64,000 nucleotides of DNA from Corinectria fuckeliana (Eukaryota > Ascomycota > Sordariomycetes > Hypocreales > Nectriaceae). A program made the position numbers and the translations under genes. The stretch is from assembly GCA_019137255.1 (NCBI GenBank), contig WPDH01000138.1:124001-188000 (forward strand), in the 5' to 3' direction. Shown in pieces: positions 11,596 through 22,740 of the stretch; position 1 is the stretch's first letter; each line of letters begins with the position of its first letter. The notes under the pieces are model-generated. The model had not been told where the DNA came from. It did not search any database and worked only from the letters and a program-made list of their open reading frames with translations.

Positions 11596-12834
11596 ATGTC
11601 GCCATTTGCGGCGGTCGGCACCGAGTATGAAAAAGAAGGTCAAGGTAAGAAACCATGCAAGAAAAAAATCGCTTTACTAACGAAGTTGCCGTCCTGATGA
11701 TGCAGATGCCTCTGATGTTCAATCATCAATGTACTATCTCCAGAGGACACCGCTTTACGGCGTAGAAAAGCCCTATAGCATGCGCTACTTACCTGATGAC
11801 GGGATCCCCCAATCCAACTTCAACAAGGCCAAATTCCCAATGACTGTGAAGAGCATGCGAGAACCTGGAGTCGGACCGTTTCACCTGAATGAATGTGGCT
11901 TCCAACTCATCGAGCTCAGGACCAAATTGTCATATGACGAGTTCTGGAACAACAAGAGGGTGCAAGAGGTCTACATAGAGGAAGTAAAGGAGTCATTGAA
12001 GATCGAGTTGGGTGCCAAGCATGTCCATGTCTTGGACTACGCTGTAAGCTCCCTCCCCATCTTGAGGTTGCTATAGACGGACGCGATTGACAGGCGTGAA
12101 GGTAAGGAAGAGACATGAATCTTTTCCAGTCTCCACAGGAAAGGAGTATGAGTATGACCAGCCGACCGCACTCGCTCACATTGGTAAGGACCGTTGGATC
12201 CCCAGATGGTGATTCCAGGACTGAGGCTCGAGAGCAGATTTCACCGTTGAAGAGGTGGAGCGAATGATCAAAGTCTTGTACGGCGACCACGCCGATGAGA
12301 TTTTGAAAGGTCGCTGGCAAGCCATCAAGTAAGTCGACTCGCGCTTAACACCTTGTTCGCATTTCGCGATTCTTATTCGGCGCCTCTTCTAGCCTCTGGA
12401 AGCCCATCAAGGGGCCTCTCAATGACTGGCCTCTCGGCCTCTGCGACGCACGCTCTGTGGACTTTGAGAACGACACTCTTCCCAGCGATATAGTTTTCGA
12501 CGACTTCTTTACGGAAAACCTCCAGATTCTGCACAGCCCCGAATTCCAGTGGTATTATCTACCAGACCACAATACATGGGAGGCGCTGATCTTCAAGAGC
12601 GCGGACAGCGAGGAGAGCGAGGCACCTGGTACGTATAATTGGTCTGCTGGCCTGAAAAGTCGCTGACTTGATCCCTCTCGCTTAGCTTGCGCTCATTCTG
12701 GCTTCTACAACCCGAAAGTGAAGAAGGGGGACTTGAGAGAGAGTCTTGACTGCCGGTGTCTCGTCTTCTTTGCGGACTTGGATGGCTATCCTCCGGTCGT
12801 TGGGGATGTTTTCCAGGCCCGGGCTCACATGTAA
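11596..12834 (+). CDS. AsaB/CmcJ-family hydroxylase-desaturase-like protein, copy 1
   Basis: Member of the fungal AsaB/CTB9/GA4-desaturase-like family (CmcJ-related putative 2-oxoglutarate/iron oxygenases of secondary metabolism). Start ATG 11596 gives MSPFAAVGTEYEKEGQ, spliced to a second exon near 11707. Family blocks in order: the N-terminal YGVEKPYSMRYLPDDGIP, a central VLDYA followed after an intron by KRHESFPVSTGKEYEYDQP and AHIDFT, then GRWQAIN, LWKPIKGPLNDWPLGLCDAR, FQWYYLPDHNTWEALIFKSA, and a C-terminal ACAHSGFYNP plus FQARAHM. The product is about 310 aa in six exons or so. The PLNDWPLGLCD block and the HIDF motif (possible metal ligands) are kept, so it looks functional. It is followed after only 109 bp by a divergent paralogue in the same direction. 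Confidence 0.85.
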
Positions 12835-12943
12835 TCGGTGGTCATGTGAGCACGGAGGAGAATCTAGATGCATGTATTTATGTAGTGAATATGACCTCTT
12901 TCTTCTTTGTTTCCATATATTTCGATTTACCGTGCCCTTCGCC

Positions 12944-14045
12944 ATGTCTCACGACGTCGACAGCGAGCTTGGGTTCCTCGCCCGAGATGCCACCTATGAC
13001 AATGTCAAGCCCTACAGCCTTCGATTTACCCCGCCCGACGACCTTCCACGCCATAACCTGAAGGTTGAGAAGAAACAGATCCGGATTCATGACGCCCGGA
13101 CACTCAACCCCACATTAGACAGAAATGGGTTCGCGTTAACATGTGTCCCAAGCACGATGGATTATGAAGATTTCCATGATGAATCTAAGATTGGGAACGT
13201 CTACGCAAGAGAGCTGGAAGCTCACTTGACGGGTTTATTCCTGGCCTCCCGCGTTAGGGTGATCGACTATGCTGTACGGTCCACGGCCAGCGCTCCTAAA
13301 CACTTCTTTGACTGATGGCTAGGTCCGACGACGGCATCCCGACTTTCCAATCTCAACTGGAAAGGAATATCTGAACCAGCAACCAGCTGGTCTTGTTCAT
13401 CTTGGTCTGGGATACGGCAAAGTCACCACGCGGGACAGGTCGCTAACTTCCTTTAGATTTCTCTCCCGACGAGGCCATCAGCATGCTCAAACGCCTCTAC
13501 GGCGATCACGCCGATGAGATCTTACAGCACCGCTGGTTAATCATCAAGTGCGTGACTGGGTCAGGGCTCTACCGGCCGCCAGCTGACTTGGAGAATGTGT
13601 AGCGCCTGGCGTCCGCTCAGAGGACCTCTGTTCGACTGGCCGCTGGCGGTTTGCGATGCCTCCACCTTTGAAGAGCACCGCGACGCCCAGATCTCGGACG
13701 CCGTGTACCCGGAATGGGCGTATGAAAACGTTCTGATCCATCACCATCCCAATCAGAAATGGTACTACTTCTCCGCAATGCAGGAAACGGAGACGATGCT
13801 ATTTAAATGTGTCGATTCTGACAATAGTGCCATGGGCCGTGAGTGACATATTCTTTCCTGACGCATAACAGTGTGAAGCGGCGTTCTGACAGAATACAGC
13901 TTGTCCACATGGATCGTTTCCGTTGAGCAATCGTGCTGAAATGGGGAGGCCTAGAGAGAGTGTCGAGTCGAGAGCTTTCGTCATGTGGGCGCCGCTGGAA
14001 GAGTACCCTCCAGAAGTCGGCACCGTGTATGGGAAGCGAACGTAG
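12944..14045 (+). CDS. AsaB/CmcJ-family hydroxylase-desaturase-like protein, copy 2
   Basis: Paralogue of the gene just upstream with the same exon plan and blocks: DNVKPYSLRFTPPDDLP, VIDYA then RRHPDFPISTGKEYLNQQP and VHLDFS, HRWLIIN, AWRPLRGPLFDWPLAVCDAS, QKWYYFSAMQETETMLFKCV, and a C-terminal AACPHGSFPLSNR with FVMWAPLEEYPPEVGTVYG. The ATG at 12944 follows the upstream gene's stop by 109 bp. The two proteins share roughly half of their residues in the conserved blocks, so the duplication is old, not recent. The HLDF motif retains the His/Asp pair. It probably oxidises a cluster metabolite; an alternative is a neofunctionalised, non-catalytic copy. Confidence 0.85.
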
Positions 14046-15465
14046 AAGTGGGAGATTATGGCTTTAGAGGATTTAGCAGTATGTCGAGCATGATAGCTCA
14101 GTCACTTTGCACTTGGATTCTCCAACATTGCTACATCTCGTTATCCTAACTGAAGCGCTCTAAACTGAATGATGAAGTCTCGTCAAACTGTTACAAACTC
14201 CCCAACTAAGTATAGGCCTGGCTCCTGAATGTCTTCACTGCGACTTCTCTGGAGTCATCTTGATTGCCACGCCGCTCGTGAAGCCACCGATAATAACGTT
14301 GTCGCCCGAAGCAGTGCCATGGCTGGTGCCTTTGGGGTCAGACTTCTGTGTGCCAGCGGCGTTGCGAGCCAGCCAGCCAGCTTTCCAAGGCTGGGTCTTT
14401 GCGGTAGTCTTCGGGTTCATTGTGCTCGGCTTGGCTTCTAGGTTTGGTCTGGTAGGTGAGTTAGTCAATGATATTCTTGGAAGCGTACGTGTAGCCTACA
14501 CTTTGTTTTCACAGATTGGGATCTGAGTCGTGCTGTAGGGCGAGTCGGGAGACGTTGAAGAGTGTCGGTTCTACAGGATATAAGTTGGGCTGGGTAAGTT
14601 GGCCAGCATATTAAGCCGAGGGAAGGCATCACACAGGACACAAGAGTCTCGACCTCAACCTCTCTGGTTTCGCCACAGGCTCTCATTGATCCCAAAGCTG
14701 TGGAGCTAGAAACTAGTCGTCCTAGGCAAGCCGATGCGTATCTGCACCTTGCGCAGGATTGGGCAAATGAAGTATCCCATGTTGGCCCCCACGACGCGGG
14801 GAGGGAATGGCAGTCACACAAGTCAGTCCACATGACCCTTGTGCATTCTGTCTTAATGAGTAATCACCAAGCCCTGAGTCCAAACTGAGTAACCTGTGCG
14901 AAAGGGTTGCAGGCCTCACCGACCCGACGATCGCTAGGCTCACATCAGCCACGGCGTCTCCCTTGTAACGCCTTGACGCCATCGGCGATGAAAGCCTGTT
15001 AGATACGTTCCTACGCGAACCGGGACACCTGTGAGCGAGTTTTGCCAGTTCTCATGCAGGAAGATCCTTCTGAGAAACATAGGGCCCAGCTTCATTGGTG
15101 GCCTTGTCTCATCATATCGCACGACCACATACTTGGCCCCAACTTGGGTGCATAATGATGGCACCACAATATTGAGTGCGTAATATGGTTCTATTGGTGC
15201 CCGCCCAGTTGCTCCCCTCTGTTCCGGAGATCGGGGTGAACGAGTGCGGCGATAAGCATAGCCGAGACCTCGCCACTGCGGCCTCCAGTCTGCCCGTGGC
15301 ATTGAGGCTCTGCGGTGGGAGACCGGCAATCCGGATTTTCGTCTCGTTTACTACCTTGGGTCGATTCTGCCTAGCATCCAACCTAGCAATCTGCCTTGTC
15401 CAACTCATGTTGCCAAGATCAACTTGAGATAACGACATACTTGGCCTCGAGGCGACCGGGGGCTT
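14046..15465. other. Intergenic; possible small minus-strand gene
   Basis: No recognised domain. On the minus strand 14235-14420 could encode a 61-aa Gly/Ser/Thr-rich peptide (MNPKTTAKTQPWKAGWLARN onward). Just upstream (about 14440-14460) is a good branch-site plus acceptor (TGACTAACTCACCTACCAG), which suggests a spliced small gene. I could not fix its first exon. The remainder shows nothing I can name. Confidence 0.35.
14235..14420 (-). CDS. Candidate small protein, last exon
   Basis: Open stretch of 61 codons from an ATG at 14420, with a convincing fungal branch point and 3' splice site upstream that would extend it N-terminally. The peptide is hydrophilic and Gly/Thr rich (GTQKSDPKGTSHGTASGDN). 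No family recognised; it could equally be a chance frame. Confidence 0.25.
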   Translation of the reverse strand: MNPKTTAKTQPWKAGWLARNAAGTQKSDPKGTSHGTASGDNVIIGGFTSGVAIKMTPEKSQ

Positions 15466-18400
15466 ATGGCGATGCTTGAGTTAATATTTGAGTCCCGCGT
15501 ACCGAGAGGTCAGGAAAACGAGCTGGAGTAGGTAAAACCCTATTGAATTTCTCCGTTCGAACTCACATGACATCTTCAGTATCGTGGTCATCCCAGCTTT
15601 AGGGTTGAGCAAGCCATCTAACTGGGTGGATGCATCTGGCGCGAGCTGGCTCCAGAAACTGGTTGAGCGTGGTGTCTACCGTGCCGCTGTCTGGGAATAT
15701 ACGTACAGAACCAACTTGCAGGACTCTGTTCCTAAACAGTTGATCCAGGAGGGTTCCAATCTGCTTGAAGCGTTGCACAGCCACTGCACTGTGCCCCAGG
15801 TAAGCATACCTACATGCAACCTAGTACTCAGACACCGGCTAACGACAACTTCAGCACAAGGCTCCCATCGTTTTCATCTGCCACGGTACAGGGGGGTTTG
15901 TTCTCAAAAGGGTCAATGCCACTGAGACTTCTGCTATGTTTTGACCCAAGGTTCTAACTCTTTCAAGGCTTTGTGCATCTCGCGATACCAATTCCTTCAC
16001 TACCTCCCGGTCAGTGTTCTAGTCTCTGGCCTCATTTTTCTTGGGTCACCGCACCTTGTCGAGAATCCCGACGACGCCAAAAGAACATTTGACTTGTTAC
16101 TGAGGTGTAGAAACGGAGGAATAGGGAGAAGTTTGTCGACCCGAAACGAGGTGTCAGTTCTAATCGAGGTTTGCAAAGCATTTGAGCGAGTGAACCTTCA
16201 AGTCCCAGTGGTTTCTGCTTTTGAAAGCAAAGAGACCAGCATCAACCAGGGCCTATTTTCAAAGTTCAGTCGCAAGAGTCGAGGCCAAATGGTAGGTCCC
16301 GAATGATTCAAGCTGTTGCGCTTCGCTGACGCGTCCCGAATGGGTAGATTGTTCCTAAATCTCTCGGCACTCTAAAAGTGGACTCCGAAAGATCTGTGGA
16401 CAGCAGATCAAACCACCTTGATATCTGCAATGTGCCCATAAGAGGCGACTTGTACCAGGCGTGTGAGGGCCTCATTACCGATGTTTTGCAGACCGCGCCT
16501 GATAGAATCGCCGAGAACAGCATGCGATGTAAGATCCATTTGATATTGCTCAAAACGCCAAACGTGGCCAAGGATGCTAAGTTTAAGATAGACGTCGTCC
16601 CTAGAGCCCTCATAGATGTCACTCTTGGCAGTCCAAGCTCTGCGGGCTGGACAAGACTGGAAGACAACACGTCTCAGCAAACGTCTGTCCCAATATCATC
16701 ATCGACTGTCGGATCATACGAGTTTGTGCCCGCAGAGACGGCGCTGGAGGTTGCAACTAGAGATCCGAAGATGCCGTGCTTCATCCTCGGGGATCACCGC
16801 CGCCAGGACAACTTTGTGGGACGGGAGGACACCTTGAAAATCATCGACGATCATCTTCTTCCCCCAGATTCACAATCGGAAAGAAGGGATCAGCTCGGCT
16901 CCGACTCTGATGATGCACCAGATCTGCGTTCCTTTGCGATCTGCGGCCTTGGTGGCATCGGGAAAACGGAACTGGCAATCCAATACGCTCACACCCGGAG
17001 ACGGTACTTCGAAGCCATCTTCTGGCTCAGTGCTGACGACAGCAAAATCCTCGCAACAAACTTCGCCAACTTGGCTGTTCAGCTGGGCCTTGAAGACAAT
17101 GACTCTTTGGATATCACGGCAAGTCGCGACATAGTCATGGGCTGGCTATCAAGGCCTCTCAGGAAAACCTCCGAGCCTGACGAACCAAGCAACTTCGTGA
17201 ACTGGCTTCTCATTTTCGACAATGTCGATAACCTCGACGTTCTTGCCGACTACTGGCCAAATCTCGGTCGCGGCTCAGTGCTGATAACCAGTCGCGATCC
17301 AAATGCCAAGCAGAACATACACATTCACGAAGGACTACACTTGCCTCCGCTCACGAATGCCGAAACTGAGGCGCTCATGCAGCAGCTTACTCATGTGAAG
17401 GCCGACCGGTACCAGAAAGAGGCTTTGGCCAAGATTGCAAAGAGCCTTGACGGGCTTCCCCTTGTGATTAACCAGATTTCTGGCCTATTCCGATCGTTCA
17501 GACTATCCTATATGGACTTCTTGAGGTTCCTCCAAGAAGAGGGCATCGAGAAGTTGTATGAGCGACAGCCTGGTACAACGGACGCGCAAAAGACCCAGTC
17601 CCTGGTGACCTTTTGGGCACTTGATCGGCTGTCACCATCAACCAGGGCGCTGCTGCAGGTCATTTGCTTGCTAGACCCTGATGATATCCCGGAAGGTATC
17701 CTCATTGATACAGACAGTCAAGTAAGTCTCGCTGGGTATCCCAGAAGCTTGGGAGACTACTACTCTGCTAGAGGAGAGCTACTGTCTTCCTCTCTTGTAA
17801 ATCAAATGCAGAATAACAAGCTGTCGTTGCATCGCCTCGTTCAAGACGCAGCAAAGGCGATGATGAAAAAGGAGGACTTGGCTCTAGCGTTGCAGGCAGC
17901 TGCCAAGCTAGTCGTCTCTGCTTGGCCTTTCCAATCGATGAAAGAACACCATTCGACGGCAAGATTCAGCAAATGCGAAGAGCTTTTCCCCTGCGTCCTC
18001 CGTCTCAAGAATGGGCTCAAGGTCATGCTTGAAAGCTCCTCCGATTTCCCCTTGGATCTTTCTCTTGCACGGCTTTTCAACGATACCGGGTGGTAAGGAT
18101 TCTACGTCTTCTGCCCCACGGGTTTTCATGGCTAACGAACTCAGGTACATGTTTGAACGTGGGCTCCAGGAAGAGACCAAGCCATTCTGTGACTTGGCTC
18201 TTCTGATTGCGGAGCGGCTGAAGACGACCCTTGGCACAGAAGCTGTTGAATGCATCCGGGAAAGCCACTCATTTGTCGGAATTGCTTTGGTTGAAACAAA
18301 CGAGCACTCTTTGAGCATGACTCACAAGCAGAAATGGTTGGACATGTTACTCGAAAGAAAATCCGAGTCAGGGGGTCCCATTGCAGACTACGAGGCAGGG

Positions 18401-19184
18401 TATGCGTACAACGAGATCGGGGTCGCCTACGGGAATGCGAATATGCTCGACGAAGCCATCGAGGCCTTTGTTCGATCTATCCAGATCTTCCAAGCCCTAG
18501 AAGACTATGAAGACACCATGCTCGGGTGGCCTGAGCCCAACCTGGGATTCATGTACTGGTTGAAGGGGGACTTGGGCAAAGCTGAGCAGGCACTGGTGGA
18601 GATCCTTGACATCCACGCAGCCGCATGGGGAGTTGATGACACGCGTTCGTTCAAGTATGAGTTCCACGCATTTGCAAAGGATCAACGCTGACAACTCCTA
18701 GGACTGGCAAGATTCTGTATGGTCTGGGTAATGTCCTAGAATCGCAAGGACGCTTCGACGAGAGTCTCGGCTTTCACCTCCGCTGCCTCGAGCAATACAA
18801 AACGGTGCTTGGAATGAACCACCACAGGGTCGGAGATGTATGCCATCGAATCGCCGGGCATTACATGCGACAAGGCCTGTGCAAAGACGCAGGGTATGGG
18901 ATACAATTGAATACGTTCCATCAGCCGCTAACATGATTTGCAGCGAGTATCTGGCTACTGCCTTGAGGATATTCAAATCGCGCTCATACTTGGCCAACGA
19001 ATTGGCACGGACAACGTTCAAAAACAGCATGTTGCTTCGATTGAAGGGGGAGCCCGAGGAAGCGGATGAACTGATGAAAAAGGCCTATAGGATCCGGAGG
19101 AGCTTGAAGCCCGGGGACAGTCGCCCAGCTGAACGGCTCAGGGAGAATGATTATGATAACCTGGTTGCCTTCTGGTCTAGATAA
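15466..19184 (+). CDS. NLR-type receptor: alpha/beta-hydrolase-like, NB-ARC, TPR
   Basis: Fungal NOD-like receptor of about 1,100 aa in about eight exons. Exon 1 (MAMLELIFESRVPRGQENEL) splices near 15520 to DIVVIPALGLSKPSNW, giving a DUF676/SesB-like hydrolase domain. Its nucleophile elbow reads ICHGTGGFVLKR, so the usual GHSxGG Ser is missing. The later GLIFLGSPH strand is kept. The NB-ARC follows: P-loop GLGGIGKTELA (about 16,950), Walker B WLLIFDNVDN, sensor VLITSRDPN and GLPLVINQISG. After the intron at about 18,095, TPR-like repeats (YNEIGVAYGNANMLDEAIEA, MYWLKGDLGKAEQALVEI, KILYGLGNVLESQGRFDESL) run to the end. The splice after LKR (about 15,909) uses a weak donor and is the least certain join. 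Such proteins act in non-self recognition and regulated cell death in fungi (family knowledge); the ligand is unknown. Confidence 0.85.
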
Positions 19185-19586
19185 TTCGGCGTCAAATGGG
19201 GCGTTGCTGAGGCGCAGCCTGTTGAAAATGCCAACAAGCCGCGCGTGCGTGAGGCGGACAACGTCAGCTGAAATCAGCTATTTCCGGTAGCAGCAAGGCC
19301 AGCAAGTCATTGGATCGTAAGCGTGCATGGTCCCAAGCCCTTAACCCGTTTGCTAGCTTAGCCGGGCACTTTAGAAGATGATTTCCCCATGCTCGCTGAA
19401 AGAGGCTGAGCCGAGGGCCTGGAATTGCTCTTGCATGAGGCTGCGAGGCGAACAAGTCTTGGAGGCTTTTGCCTCACGGGTATCATGTGATCTAGCTAGC
19501 CACTGCTTGATTAAATAGGCGAAGAAATCGCTCCGAGGCCTCTCGAAAGGTTCCACGCTCAATCGCTCTCGGTAGACACCCCCAAG
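19185..19586. other. Intergenic between NLR and CorA-like gene
   Basis: 400 bp with no recognised feature; holds the NLR 3' flank and the CorA-like promoter. Confidence 0.4.
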
Positions 19587-21492
19587 ATGAGTCTTGCGCC
19601 GCCAGTCGACTCAAACGCAAGGGCGCCCCGCGCGGAGGGGACGAGGAGGAGAAAGGATGTGCAATCATACAGGCTACGTAAGTGATGTAATGAAACGATT
19701 ACCCAAGGTCTCATAACTTGCTTACAAGCCTCGAATGATATATAGGCCCAGAAGAGTACGCCAAGGCTGTGCATGGCTACTCCACGCTGTCTACAGGCGC
19801 AGGCCAAAATCACATCTCCCTCGGCCAATATCTCCATAAAAGTCCACCCACGCTGCGTGTGGTGCGGCATGCGACCCAGGAAGACTTTGTTACGCTTTAT
19901 CCGCTCGGGGTCGGGAAACCCAACCGCCAATCCTCCTCGCAGTCTCCATCTCGCTCTTCGAGGCAGCAAACGCCTTCAGACGGAGACGCGGATCCCGAAT
20001 CGGCAGACGAAAGACGCCACGAAGCCCAGAAACCCGTGTATTTTCAAATCCCCAGCGACTTCTACAGCTATAACCTGAAGAGCCCTCCGCAGAGCTCCAT
20101 CATCTTCTTGCGCGGCTTCATGACGGCGCAATGGATCAACAACCTCGGGGCACGTTACATCGTGGACCCAGAGTTCTTCTGTCGCCACCTAGACTTCAGT
20201 CCCGCCGACGACAACACAAACAACTTTTCTCTTCCGGCACTGCCGTCTTCCTCGGAGCATTTGATTGAGTTGCCGGTCATAACCATAAGGAAGCACACGG
20301 CCCCGACAGATTCCCTGGGAGCAGACAGGCTCGAGGAGTTGAGGAGGCGGAGTGCCGATTCGTTAGCTGCTCATCACCATCAGATCTCCAAGCTGGCAAC
20401 TTCGGGGATGAAACTAGGAGACTCGATGGTTCGGAACTTCTACGTCTTTGACGAGACACATTCCGCAATCGAGCAACGAATCTCAATTTGCTTGCAACCA
20501 GCCAAGAAGGGTGGCAAAACCTTTACTCGTGAGTCCTGCATACTACACCGCTCTGCAGAGAGCATCGAAATCTCGACAAGTGACAAAGGGTAGTGTTGAT
20601 GATCTTTCCAGTGTTTGCTTGGCTGGATTCTGGCGCTGATTTTCCCAACGTGGATTCGGTGCCTTGGTCCGTTCGACCCCCGGAGTCTCACTTTCTTCCT
20701 GTGATTCGCCACAAACCCATGATTGCCCTGAAATGCCACCTTTTCGCCGACCAGTCATTAGACGGGGTGGAATCCTCGGGTGGTCAGATTCAGTCGTTAT
20801 CAAACCTTCCCAATGACTATGGTCGCTCACTTCGCCCCAGCATCAAGGCCAACGACCCATTCTACACCCTCAACGAGATTTTCAACTTCGCCGCAAGCTC
20901 ACAGGTACAGTTTCTCAACCTCATCGATGTCAAGCTGGACAGCTACACCTCACGGCGGGCTTCGCAGGAATTTGATAGCTTGCCGCATCTAAAGTACATC
21001 AAGATAATGTTATATCGCCATCTTCAAAAAACGAAACACGTTCTGGAGAACATCAAGAATGCTCAGCTTTCAACGTGGCAGAAGGATGATTCGAAGAGCC
21101 AAAAGGCTGCTAACGCGGCACAAAGTGTTGAACAAGACTTCCAATACATACTTGATCGCACGGTTAGCCTCCACACGCGTGCTACTGAGGCAATATCAGT
21201 CCTGATGTCAAGCATGTCCATCTCGGAGTCTCAGCGAGCGATTACCCAAGCACAGCGCGTTGGAAAACTGACGTTCCTAGCATTCATCTTTGTTCCTCTG
21301 TCTTTCACGACTAGCTTTTTCGGAATGAATGTGAAGGAGATGGACGATACAAATCTAGGAATATGGTGGTGGTTTGTCATGTCAGTGCCAATAGTCGGGC
21401 TCGTGTTCACCTTGTTTCTTGTTGATGTGTCCGCTATATGGGCACAATTATGGGGCAAAGTTAAGAATAAGATGAGTAATAGACTATTATGA
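19587..21492 (+). CDS. CorA-like Mg2+ transporter-domain protein
   Basis: Fungal CorA-superfamily membrane protein of about 590 aa, three exons. The short first exon (MSLAPPVDSNARAPRAEGTR) joins near 19,746 to a large soluble N-terminal domain, with a Ser/Arg-rich low-complexity segment at about residue 90. A second intron (about 20,531-20,610) leads to LFAWLDSGADFPNVDSVPW. The C-terminal half has the long helices preceding the pore (LKYIKIMLYRHLQKTKHVLE; SVEQDFQYILDRTVSLHTRA), the TM1 end with the signature FFGMN, and a second TM (WWWFVMSVPIVGLVFTLFLV). The GMN signature marks CorA selectivity. Fungal proteins of this layout are usually annotated CorA-like; transport has rarely been shown. 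It lies 400 bp after the NLR on the same strand. Confidence 0.88.
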
Positions 21493-22740
21493 GGCTATAG
21501 GAGATACGCACTTACAGATAGGACCCATTCAGAAGGGGATGTAGACTAGTGCTATTCGAGCTGTATTCTATATCTATTCGGGCTGCAAGTCCACACTTCT
21601 TACTGTATTGTTTATTTCATTATAGTCCCAGTTCCCTGTGCTCTATTTATTATGGTAACTACTTGATACTTAAGCTCTATCACTTTAATATCTTAATTCA
21701 GGGCTGCGTTTTGGATGGATGAGACTTCCTTCGGCAGCAAGCTTTGAATACTGCTGCTTTCGCGGCTGAATGATCCTCAAGCTTAGCATTTTTGCCCTGC
21801 CCCTCTCCTCCGCTCTGTTATCCCCTCTGTTTGAAGCTTCGAGAGGTTGATGTTGATGGCTAACACTGCTGGTCTGTAGTATGCCTTGCGGTGAGGAAGA
21901 TTGCATTGACGCTAGATGGGGTGTGTTCTGCGGCGTGACCTTGACTCAACTGTGTTGTGCAGGCGCCTTTCCATATAGGTCACCGGACGAGGGTCGACCC
22001 TGATTCTGAAGTTCGTACGGCGGCCTTATTCCTGGCTTCGTTGCCACTTCAGTGCCTCCACTCGCCACACAAGCTGTGGGAATATATTACTAGGAGTATT
22101 ATCTAATTCAATTCCTTGGACTGGTTTTGCATTGCTGGTTCTCGATGCCGCCTGGGTTCCCCGCCGTGTCAACTCTGCACTTCTGAGTGCGCCGAGTGAA
22201 GCAACAAAGCCTCGTAATTCCTACGAAGGATAGATGGGAATAAGGTCACAAAATAAACTTCACAAAAGGCTGAATGAGACTTCGTTGCCTGTTCCATAGC
22301 TACTACGACGTATGCTTCCTCAGAATAGAATGGCCCCGGAGGCTGTTGCAAAGGTCTTAGATGCCCGGACACGCAAGCCCATGACCATCCTCCAACTCAA
22401 CCGGGTTTCTGTCACTCATGGCTGGCCCGATATTCCTTGTGTCCACCTAGGACTGCTGCAAAATGAGTCAAGGCCGATTTTCATTGCTCCCTCTCCTTAC
22501 GCCTTTGTCTGAACCACTCCCCTAATTTCTAGTCGCCTCCTTACTCTTGTCTCTTCTACCCGGCTCCTTTTTTGTCTTTGTTATTAAAAAACATACAGAT
22601 ACCAGCTTCTCTATCTGGAGGTCCATCACTCTTTGTGTCATGGAGTTGCGCTTGAGATCTGAATGTTGTTTGGTTGGGCGGGTGAGCCCAGTTCGATACC
22701 CTTGACAGCTGACCAACAAACCACGGCTCACTGCATCACC
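21493..22740. other. Intergenic, no recognised gene
   Basis: AT-rich 3' flank of the CorA-like gene, then mixed sequence without a frame I recognise. I see no repeat boundaries. Confidence 0.45.
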
